From: Palaemon carinicauda
Lineage: Eukaryota > Arthropoda > Malacostraca > Decapoda > Palaemonidae
Direction of reading: 5' to 3'
NCBI RefSeq assembly: GCF_036898095.1
Contig: NC_090768.1
Location: 49,831,047-49,895,046, forward strand
Length of the DNA stretch: 64,000 nt
Shown here piece after piece: positions 1 to 10,431 of this stretch. The notes below the pieces were generated by a model. That model was given only the letters and a program-made list of their open reading frames with translations. It made no database searches and was not told the DNA's origin. The stretch's first letter is position 1, and each line of letters opens with the position of its first letter. Made by a program: the position numbers and the translations under genes.

Positions 1-1068
1 CCCCATTCTGTCTGATGAGGAGGATATTCAACAAGGCAAGAACATCGGTCAATCTCTCAATGACCCTCATAGCTCCGCTATGGCATCGTGCAGAATGGTT
101 TCCAGACCTTCTGCAACTCCTGATGGAGTCTCCAAGAGAACTTCCTCCACGACACGATCTAGTCAGACAACCACACTCCAACATCTGCCACGAAGCCGTA
201 GCTTCGCTACAAATTCACGCCTTGAGACAATCCAGCATATCCTCACTCAGAGAGGTTTTTTGCAATAAGTTGCGAACATGATGTCTGGATATCTGCGGAA
301 ATCTTCAGCAGCAATCTACCAGGCAAAGTGGAATGTCTTCTGTGGTTGTTGTCGTGAAAGGGTATCTCCCCTCTCGATGCTACTATCCCAGCAATAGCGG
401 AGTTCTTCGTGTATTTCCGTGAAGAAATGCGCCTTTCAGTTTTGGCGGTAAAAGGCTATTGCTCAGCCTTAAGTCTAGCCCTCAGATTGGATGGAATGGA
501 CATTTCCTCATCGCTAGCACTTTCCCTACTCAAATGGAGTTACGAACTTACCGGTCCTCAGTCGGAAGTGAGGCCTCCCCCTTGGAACGTTCGAGTTCTC
601 CGGTCTCTAAAGAGGCCTCCCTACGAACCATTATGCCAGGAAACAGATTGCCAGTTGACTTGGAAGCCGGTGTTCCTGCTCGCTTTAGCCTCAGTGAAAC
701 GAGTCAGCGAACTTCATGGTCTCTCATACAACATCGCCCTTTCAAGGGGATGGGAAGAGGTAATGTTCAGCTTCGTCCCTGAGTTTGTTGCCAAGACTCA
801 GAATCTCTGGGTGGTAGATCCCCAATTCAACTCTTTCGCCGGATTTCAAGTCTCCACTCTGCAGCAGACGACCCAGATCATCTCTTACTCTGCCCAATGA
901 GGCATTTGATGCTCTACCTCAAAAGAACAGCAGCAGCCTGTCCCCGTGTGCCTTCACTATTCATCAGCACAGGGAGGAACAAGAGGAGGATCACTAAGAA
1001 TACCATCTCTGCTTGGATTTGCAGGGTCATAGACCATGCCCTGAATCCAGATCCTTCCCCTTCACATT
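1..1068 (+). mobile_element. DIRS-type retrotransposon fragment (3' part; RNase H tail and tyrosine recombinase)
   Basis: A decayed DIRS-like element enters from the left edge. Bases 15-281 encode the tail of the RT/RNase H protein (TLIAPLWHRAEWF, matching TLVASLWPAREWF in the element at 16.4-22.9 kb). Bases about 290-900 encode the start and middle of a tyrosine recombinase, including the segment with the first catalytic arginine (ALASVKRVSELHG). Bases 897-1068 continue it in another frame, so at least one stop or frameshift is present. Similarity ends near 1068, before the H-x-x-R and tyrosine motifs, so the 3' end is missing. It belongs to the same subfamily as the elements at 14.3 and 23.9 kb. 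Confidence 0.75.
409..900 (+). pseudogene. DIRS tyrosine recombinase fragment
   Basis: An open stretch of 163 codons corresponds to the core-binding domain and the start of the catalytic domain of a DIRS tyrosine recombinase, the enzyme that integrates the circular DNA copy of these elements. The V-K-G-Y-x-S-A-L motif near residue 15 and K-R-V-S-E-L-H near residue 98 match the recombinase at 21.3 kb. The downstream catalytic H-x-x-R and tyrosine are absent. The frame ends in TGA at 898-900. It is a broken copy, not a host gene. Confidence 0.7.
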
Positions 1069-2484
1069 ACTTAAATTTACTGTACTTTATACATACATGT
1101 GAGGCAACTCTATGATATCCTAACATTGAACTAGAGTAAATAAGATAAATTCTTGAAGTAAACTGTAGTAAGCAAATAATAAGCTATGTCCATTAAAATC
1201 TAAAGAATACACTGTACTGCTACTCAAAGGACTTGAAAAACAATAAAAAAAAATTTTGAATATAGTTATAAATCCCTTAAAACCTCTCTAAAGGGTTAAG
1301 AAACAACTTTGTAATACAATTCTTGACTATTAATCCCAAAGAAAAAGAATCCTTTATTATAAATATTTTCTCTAGCATATGAACACCAGTATTGATGTAA
1401 CAAACCCCACTCTTCACGAATGTCCACCTAAGTTACTAAACATTCAACACTCAAATGAGAGAGAAAATATAAAGTCTTTGCTGATATCCTGAATAAGTTA
1501 TGAATATATTTTTATGTGATTGAAATGAACACCTAGCTGTACATCCTCATAGGCAGGGGGGCAAAGTGGCATCTTATACCATCTTAACTTTTGCTTAGTA
1601 AGCTTTACTTGGCTTTCAGCTTTTCCAAACTGGAAAAAAAGTTTCCATTTGGGATTCAGCCAAAGAACCATACTCTAAGAACTGATCATAAATGGTACAG
1701 GTAATGACCGTAAATGTCATCACCGACAGTGAGGATCAACTTTTACCTAATAAAGTATATTGACTATACCTTCCTCAAAAAATCTCACTTTAGAAAACTT
1801 TGGAGATATACTTGAACAATCCAAGGTGGATAGGAAGGGAGTTATAAACCAAAATATGTAAAAAAAAAAAAAGATTATCGTACGAGTATCGTTGAAATGA
1901 AAGCCTTAAAGGAATGAGGTCTTAAAATTAGCAGGAGTGAAAGGTTGTTGTACTAAGTAGGGAAAAATTCTTGTATTTTTAAAGTTATTGTACAACCTCT
2001 TCCTTCTGTAAAGGAAAAACATAAGAATTTCAGGTATTGAATTTTTTTTTTTCCTCTATAATTTGTGACACTTTTACTATATTTCACTCTTCTTTGAAAA
2101 TATGATTCAGGGTTTAAAAAAAAAAAAAAAACTATATATGTAATATTGTATGTGATGCCATATTGGACTCAGAATAATAGAAATATTGAAAATTAAAATA
2201 ATAGTACAGTGGTTGATAGTTTTATGACCGGCTGTATTATTTAATTGCTTTTATACTCACTATATGAAAATTTTATAATGTAATTAATTACTGTACTGTA
2301 TATGCAATTTTATACTCATAATTTATTTCTTTAACTGACATTTTCACTATATTCCATTTTGCAAAGAAATGTACCTATTTTTACAAATTGGTGCTCTATA
2401 GGTCGTTTATTATTTAACAATTTTTGTATCCATCTTTTAAAGTATAATATTCCTTGTTTAAATAACATCCCTTGTGTGTTTCAG
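1069..2484. other. TMEM87: AT-rich intron sequence upstream of the first visible TMEM87 exon
   Basis: This is AT-rich DNA with homopolymer A and T runs (for example 1861-1873, 2041-2052 and 2117-2132). I see no coding stretch, RNA gene or clear repeat. It ends in a pyrimidine-rich acceptor (tgtgtgtttcag) at 2484. It is intronic because the next exon begins inside a codon. Confidence 0.6.
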
Positions 2485-2602
2485 GCCCCGTCTTGGCATG
2501 ATTCTTCATCGCGTTGTTGGAGTTGGTCTTCTCTACTTTATACTGGCCAGTGTTGAAGGTTGCACACGAATCCTCCAGTCACGGACCGATCCCCACAAAA
2601 AG
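2485..2602 (+). CDS. TMEM87: TMEM87A/B orthologue, internal exon (transmembrane segment with RPRLG motif)
   Basis: TMEM87 proteins are Golgi and endosomal membrane proteins with a lumenal GOLD-type domain followed by seven membrane helices. They have been linked to endosome-to-Golgi transport. This exon gives (R)PRLGMILHRVVGVGLLYF and onward through EGCTRILQSRTDPHKK. Human TMEM87A has a closely similar R-P-R-L-G ... H-K-V-V stretch at the same point. The exon has a tcag acceptor at 2481-2484 and a gt donor at 2603, and starts with the last base of a split arginine codon. It contains one predicted membrane helix. It is the first of seven exons that together encode about 237 residues plus a stop. 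The N-terminal half of the protein is not in the window. Vertebrates have paralogues A and B, and the exons do not say which is closer. Confidence 0.93.
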
Positions 2603-4075
2603 GTTTTGCTATTTGATTTATAATTTTTCTGCTAGATTTAATGTTTTTGTGTTCATAATGAACTGAAATAGAATTATCAGTTTATCTAAATTTTACACGA
2701 CTGTGATTTTAATCCAGAAGAAAAGTTTAATAAGAAAGGAAAGGAAAATATGTAAAAGTAGTTATGTATATACTGGTCAAAAGAAAATAAGACTCGATGA
2801 ATGGTTGTTCAAACTTTAAACACATTGAGAAAAATTGTTTTCTGTGTTGTGTGTACATTTTAAGTGATCCATGAATGTAATTACCGAGTTGGGTTTTTTG
2901 GCACAGTTTATTGATTTATGCTCAAGAGACTCAAGAGTATAACAATAATGGATCACGTGCAGTATGCTTTTCACGGGGAAATTTTTTACATTACGCATGC
3001 CACAAAAAAAATCCTCCAAAAAATTCCACTTGTCAAAAGCATTGACCTAACACTGCATGTAAGCATGTAAACAGTGATTGTCACTGGACATGTGCCGATA
3101 GTATCGGTATCGGTAATATTGGCCTTTTTTGTTAGTATCGGTATCGACGACTGTCATGACCCCAGTATTGGTACCGTCCTCCACCATGAGTATCTGGTAT
3201 CAGTAGGTCAATAAAAAAAAATGAGCTTAAATTGCTGATACTCCAATACTGGTACATTGGTTTATTTGAACACCAAAGATTTCCTTGCGTTCAGATTAAA
3301 CGTGTTTCCAACAATTATAATATCGCACGGCGAAACAACGAGGCTAAAGTACAGTAGATGGACCATAGTGATATGAAATAATCTTCCAATGATTTATTTT
3401 CTTTTTCCTAATTATTTTATTTTAGAATAATTCTGTATAATATTATTCTTCTAATGTATATACAAATAGCTCTTTTGTTGATGTAGTATAATTTCTCATC
3501 AAGGCTAGAGGGTATTAGATAAAATTGTTCCTTCATTCTGCAGAGTTGATTATGTCAATGGAATTTATTGTTTCTAATGAAAGGCTATACTTACAAGATC
3601 TATATAAATGTTCATAAACAACAGTAATATGAAAAACAATACCATATGGTAACCCCAAATTTAATAATATTGATTAATGATAAGCACCTGATAAGGTAAC
3701 TCAGAAACCAGTTCATAGTGCAGTACTTCCATATTTTGAAATTAGGGACCCTTCAACTGTATTTGTACCAACTGTTGTTTTTTTTATATATTTTCATGAA
3801 ACAATAAATTTTTGCAGCTAAAAAAGTACAGTATTCTGTAATATTTAATGTAGATGATTTTGTCAAACAGTATACTGTGATAAGTTTAGGTTTAATATAG
3901 ATTCAGTTGAAAAGTGAACTATGTTCAAGATAGACCCAGGTTCAAATATTTTCCAAAAGTTTACTCAAGGCATTGGTTGTTTTTCAAATTAAGGAGAATT
4001 GAACTATAGTGAGTGTTAGACATAATCTTTATCAAATATACATAAATTTTGTCTTCATGCACTGTTTAATTTTAG
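2603..4075 (+). other. TMEM87: TMEM87 intron
   Basis: gt...ag intron. Around 3085-3190 there is a short run of degenerate TATCGG/GTATCGGTATCGG repeats ending near a CATGAGTATCTGG stretch. This looks like the end of an old DNA transposon, but I cannot assign it. The rest is AT-rich and featureless. Confidence 0.5.
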
Positions 4076-4269
4076 GTTCTTCTGGGATTGTTGCCATTAG
4101 CATTACTGGAGTCTGCCATCTGCTTTTGGATCTTTGCTGCTCTTGTGCAGACGACAAGAACGTTACGATTGAGACGAAACTTAGTGAAGCTATCTCTTTA
4201 CAGACATTTTACCAATACTCTTGCCTTTGCGGTATTAGCTTCTGTAATCTTCATGCTGTGGTCCTTAAG
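4076..4269 (+). CDS. TMEM87: TMEM87A/B orthologue, internal exon (two membrane helices)
   Basis: 64 codons plus two bases, in frame with the exon ending at 2602 (phase 0 join). The translation has a hydrophobic helix ([19 protein letters not shown]), then the highly conserved basic loop [18 protein letters not shown], then another helix ([14 protein letters not shown]). The loop is nearly identical to human TMEM87A and is the strongest diagnostic in this gene. Acceptor tttag at 4071-4075, donor gt at 4270. The exon ends with AG of a split arginine codon completed at 8209. Confidence 0.95.
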
Positions 4270-4523
4270 GTAGGGAAAATTTCAAACAAATTCTTTTATC
4301 TTAATACATAATTATTAAACATGGTTTGATAGCTCCTTCATTACCATTGCATACCTTATAAGTAGTTTTGGAATGTTGTTGTCTGGGGGCATTCATGTTC
4401 AGGAAATGACCAAGCTCTTAAAGAGAACCCTATAATATCTTACCAAGCTTCTTATAAGTAGGATATAGTGGTTCAGTACGATTCAACTTTTTATGTCATA
4501 GGTATGTTCTGTGAAAAGTTATT

Positions 4524-4885
4524 ACCTTCACCAGGGAGGTTATAAAATTGAGTCAGTTTATTTATAAACTGGTCTTTGTGTGTCTGTGGACCATATTATG
4601 TCAAAACTACAGTATTCGACGGATTTTGACAAAATTTTCACCCTAAATAAATCTTAAGTCATTGACGACCCCATTAAATTTTAGAGGTGATCCGGATCCT
4701 GAGTTGCCTTTTCTGCCATCTATACTCAGCATAGGAAAAGGGGATGTGCTGTCTAGACTCTAGTTAAATGTCACAGTAGATTCATCCACGATCATCATAT
4801 GAAAGAAAGAAGTTTCACCCTTAGACGAGTGAAATGTTGATGATATTCATTGGTGGAGGTCTGAAAGCTCTGATTGCTCTTGTAT
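4524..4885 (+). repeat. Probable dispersed repeat, 'AGGGAGGTTATAAA ... GGTGGAGGTCTGAAAGCTCT' type
   Basis: The left part (ACCTTCACCAGGGAGGTTAT, then a degenerate stretch about errors in a gattttgacaaaattttcacc context and GATCCGGATCCTG) and the right part (GGTGGAGGTCTGAAAGCTCT) resemble, from memory, the two ends of a MITE-like repeat scattered through many marine invertebrate genomes. I cannot run a repeat search, so the family name is left open. Confidence 0.4.
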
Positions 4886-5514
4886 GGAAATAATCTTTTC
4901 TACCTTGTGTAATATCATGAATGAAGTGTTGATAACTTGTATCATTAAAATCACATATTAGGTCTTCAAGTTCAGTCTTTGTATCTATATTCTATTCTAA
5001 TTATTAAAAAAATTTTTACACTCGGTCTTTCTCTCTCTATTAATAATTAATTAATTAATGGAAAGATAACAGTGGAAACTTCACTTTATAATACGGACAT
5101 GATAAACAACATGGAGGAAGTAATAATAAATAAACTAGTATAGGGTTTCCTGGAAACATATAAACCCAATGACAAGGAAATGACTATATCTTATAGTATA
5201 AGACCCAAATTCTATTACAAAACATTAACAAAAACTTGAATATCCAATTTTTCTATTATCTATCAACGTTATTTTAGATTGCTTGCCTATTTTATTTCCC
5301 GTTTCATGCATTTTTTCTATATTTTTGGGCATTTTCAATTATTTCAGTATACAGGGTATGCCACCTTAAAATTTTTCTGTCGTGGTACGGTTGAGGCAGG
5401 CCCCTTCCCTAATTACATTGCATTTAGTCTTTAATTTTTTGTTAATACTCTCGGGTATATTTTTACTTGGCAGTCCAATGATTTTAACTTTATCTACTTT
5501 ACTTAGTTTCCTTG

Positions 5515-5775
5515 GTCACTGTAACCTAACCGTCCTTGTGAGCTAAGGATGGGGCGTTTGGGGGAGCCTCTAGGTCTATCTGCGGAGTCATCAGTAGCCA
5601 CTGCCTGGCTCTCCTTGATCCTAGCTTGGGTGGATAAGGGGCTTGGGTACTGATCGTATGTAATATGATCAGTCTCTAGGGCATTGTCCTGCTTGATTGG
5701 GCAATGTCACTGTCCCTGTCCTATGCCATTCGTGAGCGGCCTTTAAACCTTGTTCCAGGTCCTCCATGTAAGGCT
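5515..5775 (+). repeat. SINE-like repeat, 5'-truncated copy (second copy at 55.9 kb)
   Basis: This stretch matches 56010-56240 over about 230 bp (CCTTGTGAGCTAAGG, GGGGGAGCCT, AGTCTCTAGGGCATTGT, GAGCGGCCTTTAAAC). The copy at 55.9 kb carries a tRNA-type B box in its head. This copy starts after the head, which fits 5' truncation during retrotransposition. Confidence 0.7.
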
Positions 5776-6089
5776 TATGAAAATTTAGAAATAGGACTTG
5801 GTGAAACTTATTTATAATGATAAATGTAATAACAATATTAACGTAAATTTTTCTAATAGTATTAGATGTTATACTTCCTTTAACATCTATTTATTGCTTA
5901 TTACACCTTAGTCATTCCATTTGATCTTTTCCCATTCAATTTTTACGCAATCTTTTCAACTCTTTAGCGACTAATGGACATTCCTGACGTCAAATTTTTT
6001 ACTCCCTAGATGACTGATGGATGCTTGTGATATCATAAAAAAAAAATTTCCAAATATTCATTAAGAACAATTAAATTGCACTTTATTGT

Positions 6090-6414
6090 AAAAACAGAAT
6101 TTATGAATTAAAATGTTCTTATTTCTATATTCACCTGATATTCATATTGCTTCTTCAAAAGTATGGTTTAATCGACATTTGCCCTTAGGATTTTTAAAAT
6201 TTAAATATTTTCCCCATTTTCTTTCCCTTCAATGAATGCATGCCCTTCGTAAAAGAAGGAACATTGATAACTGGTAAGTGACGTAACAGTGTCTCTTGTC
6301 TCTTCAGTTTCAAAGTCAAAATTATCCACAAGGCAATGGGGAGGAGGGTTGGCATATATAGTATATGAACATCCGGTTAGTATTGAAATCAAATTTTATC
6401 ATTAAAATTCTGTT
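6090..6414. mobile_element. MITE with inverted terminal repeats (unit 1 of 3)
   Basis: The left end (ACAGAATTTATGAATTAAAA, then TTTCTATATTCACCTGATAT) is an imperfect reverse complement of the right end (GAACATCCGGTTAGTATTGA, then TTTTATCATTAAAATTCTGT). The right end overlaps the left end of the next unit. There is no coding capacity. The class is not determined. Confidence 0.6.
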
Positions 6415-7745
6415 TATTTCTATGAATCTCACCTGATGTTTATGTTGCTGACTCCTACAAATTACTGGGATTGGGATGCCAGTGAAGGAAAAGTAAATTT
6501 GCTGTCGAAAATCACACTTAAAATTTTAAACGAGTCATAGAAAGTTAAAGAAACATTATCAATGCTGAGATCCAGATGTTGAGGAGCCACGGTATATACT
6601 TGACTTACTTACAATCATACTTTGAGTATTGTTAGGATTCAACTTCATACCCCATAATTTCCACCATGCACTAATTTTAGCTAGATCTCTATTATGGGAT
6701 TCAGCAACTCCAGATCTACATTTAAGAGATAGAATTGATGCAAAGAGAGTAGTATCATCTGCATATGCAACAAGCTTGTGTCCTGAACCAAACCGCATGT
6801 CATGTGTACAGTATATAGTATGAAAAGTAATGGGCCAAGAACAGTACCCTGAGGAACACCAGATATCACATTCCTATACTCACTATGGTGCCCATCAACA
6901 ACAATTATTTGCGATCTATTACTTAAAAATTCAATAATGATGCTAAGAAACAACTCACCCACTCCCAACTGTTTGAGTTTGAAAACAAGGGCATCATGCT
7001 TAACACAGTTAAAGGCAGCACTAAAATCAAGGTCAATCATACAAGTAATAGTAATAATGATAATATGAGTATGAAATGGTTGTAATCATTTCATCAGAAA
7101 GTTTTATTTGTCCATCAAGAGCCCTTCAGTATATTTTGGACAAGCTATAGAAATTGCAGGTCTTGTCCCGTATATCTATTTGGGATTTAAATTCCAATTT
7201 GTCCTCTCTCACCAAAAATACAATGTCATTTCTAGTTAAAAGTTTGGTTAAAGAAACTTGAAGAATTAGTCCCAAATCTTATAAAAGCTTAAGGCTCATG
7301 ATATTAGGAGTAAACCTACATCTCTTAATGTTTGCAGAAATGATTCTTTGGAAAGAATTTTAGCCTCAGTTTAATAGTGTACCATGTTAGTGTTAGCTTG
7401 ACATTATATTGAAAAAAACCTGGCATTCTTATTAGATTGCTTGGCTTTAGATCCTATAGAGGCTGCAGGGGATGTGGTTATTTTTTCTTTTAGTTCAAAT
7501 AATTTATAGTTATTTATTTTTAGAGTACTTCAAAATCTTTAGAAAAACAACCTTACTTTGAGATGGCTATTTCCATCAATCTAGACCAGTTGAGTCTAGG
7601 ATTTACAAATTATTTTGCACATTATTTCAATTTTATTTTTTATTTATGTCTTTCCTTTACTGGCATCCCACCTCCATCAGTGTTTGGGAGTCAACAATTT
7701 GAACAACGGTTAGTTTCAAAGAAAAAAAAATATGATAATAAAATT
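6397..7745. mobile_element. Inverted-repeat element, unit 2 of 3, carrying a LINE fragment
   Basis: The left end (ATTAAAATTCTGTTTATTTC, then TCACCTGATGTTTATGTTG, then GGGATGCCAGTGAAGG) is mirrored at the right end by CCTTTACTGGCATCCCACC, GGGAGTCAACAATTTGAACA and GATAATAAAATTTG. The arms are about 110-130 bp. An antisense reverse-transcriptase fragment (6559-7040) lies between them, so the element either captured it or was hit by a LINE. Confidence 0.55.
6559..7040 (-). pseudogene. Non-LTR retrotransposon reverse transcriptase fragment (Jockey/CR1-like)
   Basis: On the minus strand from 7040 downward, the frame encodes RT motif A (MIDLDFSAAFNCVKHDAL) and motif B (SGVPQGTVLGPLLFILY). After a frameshift near 6800, motif C follows (KLVAYADDTTLFAS) with a downstream SAWWKLWGMKLNPNNTQS thumb region. 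The three motifs occur in the right order and spacing for a non-LTR RT. There is no endonuclease and no 5' or 3' end. The frameshift and lost flanks make it a dead fragment. Confidence 0.8.
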
Positions 7746-8066
7746 TGTTATATCTATACTCACCTCATGTTCATGTACATGCCTACCCTCCTCCTCGCTG
7801 ACTTGTAATGTCAAGGAATATAGAATGGTTTCAGCTTCAAAATTGAATACGTATTTAAGAGCCCTTGGAACTTTTATTCTTGTCATTAACTGCTATATTG
7901 TCTCATTACTTTACTTTACTAGAGGTATGAGTATGGACATGATAGAAATTGGGAGTGTTTTTGTTAAATCTTAGTAGTAAAATGTGGATAAACTAAGCTT
8001 TTGGAGAAGAAGCAATATGAACATCAGATAAGTATAGAAATAATTCTATTATTAAGATTCAATTAA
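7730..8066. mobile_element. MITE with inverted terminal repeats (unit 3 of 3)
   Basis: The left end (AATAAAATTTGTTATATCTA, then TACTCACCTCATGTTCATG) pairs with the right end (GAAGAAGCAATATGAACATC, then AGATAAGTATAGAAATAATT). The ends are of the same family as units 1 and 2. Its right end lies about 140 bp upstream of the exon at 8209. Confidence 0.5.
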
Positions 8067-8208
8067 TTCTTAGTTGATAATATTAATCGAATATCTATAT
8101 TTTGACATATGTAAAGGCTTTCTTTTTATTGAATTTATATGGCACCCACCTTGTACAGTACATACTGTACCTGTACTGATGTGACCTCTATTAATCAAAT
8201 ACTTTCAG

Positions 8209-8338
8209 GTACCACTTGTTTGAGCAGTGCATTACAGATTGGAAGGAGTTGTGGGTAGATGATGCTTACTGGCATGTGTTGTTTGCCATTATTCTACTTG
8301 TCATCATGATTTTATGGCGCCCATCAAATAATAATCAG
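8209..8338 (+). CDS. TMEM87: TMEM87A/B orthologue, internal exon (WRELWVDDAxW-type segment and last helix)
   Basis: The exon begins by completing the split arginine from 4269, then reads [19 protein letters not shown] and a final membrane helix ending in [11 protein letters not shown]. Human TMEM87A has the same W-x-E-L-W-V-D-D-A motif followed by a helix and L-W-R-P-S-x-N-N-Q. Acceptor tttcag at 8203-8208, donor gt at 8339. It ends on a codon boundary. The open frame runs past the donor into the intron, so a naive ORF call would overextend it. Confidence 0.95.
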
Positions 8339-8526
8339 GTGACTATTGAAGTATTGAGTATTTTTAGAACTGCTATGGTTATTCATGTATACTGTATGTA
8401 TTTTTAACAATTTCTCTATTTGTATTCCTGGGAATTTTTTTCATTACTGTATTCTTTTTCTCTTAAGGGGTTACTTTAACTGGTACTACATCTTCATTAC
8501 CCAGTAGTGAGTAATTTGATTGTGGG

Positions 8527-8842
8527 TTAACCCTTTTACCCCCAGGCTATTTGGAACTTTCCAACCCTTAACCCCCAGGGGTTATTTTTTTCAAGCACAT
8601 TTTGCAGTATATATTTTTTAAATTGCTCTAACAGCCTTAATTTTCATCATAGAGAGGTCAGGTTGGTCTCATTCTCTTGGAAAATGCCTGAAGTTTCTCA
8701 AAAAATTATCAAAAATATGCAAAATAAAAAATGTAATTACAGGTAGCAGTTTTTTACAAGGACGTACCGGTACGTCCATGGGGGTAAAGGGATAAGTTTT
8801 GTGAAACGTACCAATACGTCCTTTTGGGGGTAAAAGGGTTAA
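8527..8842. mobile_element. TTAA-flanked MITE (piggyBac-like ends), copy A
   Basis: Starts TTAACCCTTTTACCCCCA and ends GGGGGTAAAAGGGTTAA, so it is bounded by TTAA with matching inverted ends, as piggyBac-type MITEs are. It contains an 18-bp perfect palindrome GGACGTACCGGTACGTCC at 8760-8777. A related copy in the opposite orientation lies at 33071-33301. It has no coding content. Confidence 0.75.
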
Positions 8843-8849
8843 TATAACC

Positions 8850-9760
8850 TATGTGCTTGACTTTACATTTCCTACTGTTGAAATGCATTTGCCATTTTTT
8901 GGACCATTCTCCTAGCTTCATTAGATCCTCTCTTAAGACTTCTACCGTCTTCTGAGTTCGCAGCATTTATGCCTAGTTTAGTATAATCGGCAAATTTGCC
9001 TATTCTATAATCCTAAATCTATGACGTTAATATAGATCAGAAATAGCAATGGGGCAAGGACGGATCCTTGAGGTACTCCGCTTGTAACAGCTACCCACTC
9101 TGAAGCTTCTCCATTGATCACAACTCTCTGTTTTCTGTTTGTTAGCCAATCTTCGATCCATTCAGCTGGCTCGCCAGTAATTCATAGTGATCTAATTTTG
9201 ACTATTAATTTTTTTATGAGTATCTTTGTCAAAAGCCTTTTGAAAGTCTAGGTATATGATGTCTATCACCTTGCTTTTGTCATAAATGCTAAACATGTGG
9301 AAAAATTTCAAAAGATTTGTCACACATGATCTCTTTCTTGTAAAACCATGTTAGCTGTCTATCAGAAGATTGTTTTTCTCTTTTAAGTTCTTTTATTGAA
9401 TCTTATATAATTGATTAGAAAATTTTGCAAGGCACTGAAGATAGACACACTGGTCTGTAGTTGCCAGGTTCTTCTTTTGGTCCCTTCTTGTAGATTGGAG
9501 GGACATTGCCTAGTTTCCATCCTTGTGGTGCCTTTCTTTCATTGGCTGTCTACGGAACATTTTGTAAAAGTGTGGGGTTATCTCTTTTAATTCTTTAATC
9601 TCTCTTTGATGGATATCATCTGGACTTGGTGCCTTAGACTTAATGAGTCTTTTTATTTTATTTTTTACATCATTCATTGTAAACGTAATTCTATTTAATG
9701 GTTGTATCCCTTCATATTTGATAGCTGGTTTTGGGAGGGTCGTTGATTCTTCCCTATTGA
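8850..9760 (-). pseudogene. Decayed LINE reverse transcriptase (CR1-like)
   Basis: Read on the minus strand from about 9700 downward, fragments in shifting frames give an APSPDDIHQ-type motif before the RT, a motif A region (IIYLDFQKAFDK), a SGVPQGS-like region degraded to SGVPQGSVLAP-type remnants, a KFAD motif C remnant, and finally VLREDLMKLGEWSKKWQMHF with CKVKHIG. The order matches a CR1-like non-LTR RT. Many stops and frameshifts are present. It is bounded on the left by the MITE ending at 8842. Confidence 0.65.
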
Positions 9761-9797
9761 ATACAGTTGTGAAACATGCATCGGTTCGGGGTTTTCC

Positions 9798-9917
<120 letters not shown>

Positions 9918-10431
9918 TTCTTTCTATGACCTTGGGTAACATTGGCCTTGCAATAAAGTACCCAAGGACGTTTTGAAAACACAATCTTCATACGAACTGC
10001 AAGTGAACTAACACGTGCATTATGCATTATAACTTCTATACGTCCTTGGAATCTCTGGCTGCTGTTCTCGTAGGAGTAGATTTCGTTCACCTACACTCTA
10101 CCAATACCTTCCAATTTCTGCCAGACGTAGGAGATTTCGAAACATAAGTGAAAAAAATCGCTATCCATCCATATACCAAGGCACTTCCCCCAATTTTGGG
10201 GGGTAGCCGACATCAACAAGAAATAAAACAAAAAAGGGGACCTCTACTCTCTACGTTCCTCCAGCCTAACCAGGGACTCAGCCGAGTTCAGCTGGTACTG
10301 CTAGGGTGCCTCAGCCCAACCTCCCACATTTTCCACCACAGATGAAGCTTCATACTGCTGAGTCCCCTACTGCTGCTACCTCCGCGGTCATCTAAGGCAC
10401 CGGAGGAAGCAGCAGGGCCTACCGGAACTGC

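Larger units (their letters stand above)
4270..8208 (+). other. TMEM87: TMEM87 intron rich in inserted elements
   Basis: 3.9-kb gt...ag intron. In order it holds a probable dispersed repeat (4524-4885), unassigned AT-rich DNA, a SINE tail (5515-5775), and three abutting inverted-repeat elements (6090-8066). A LINE reverse transcriptase fragment lies inside the middle one of the three. Confidence 0.7.

Noticed and set aside
8216..8407. 63-codon open frame as a separate small gene
   Set aside because: It is the TMEM87 exon 8209-8338 read through its donor site.
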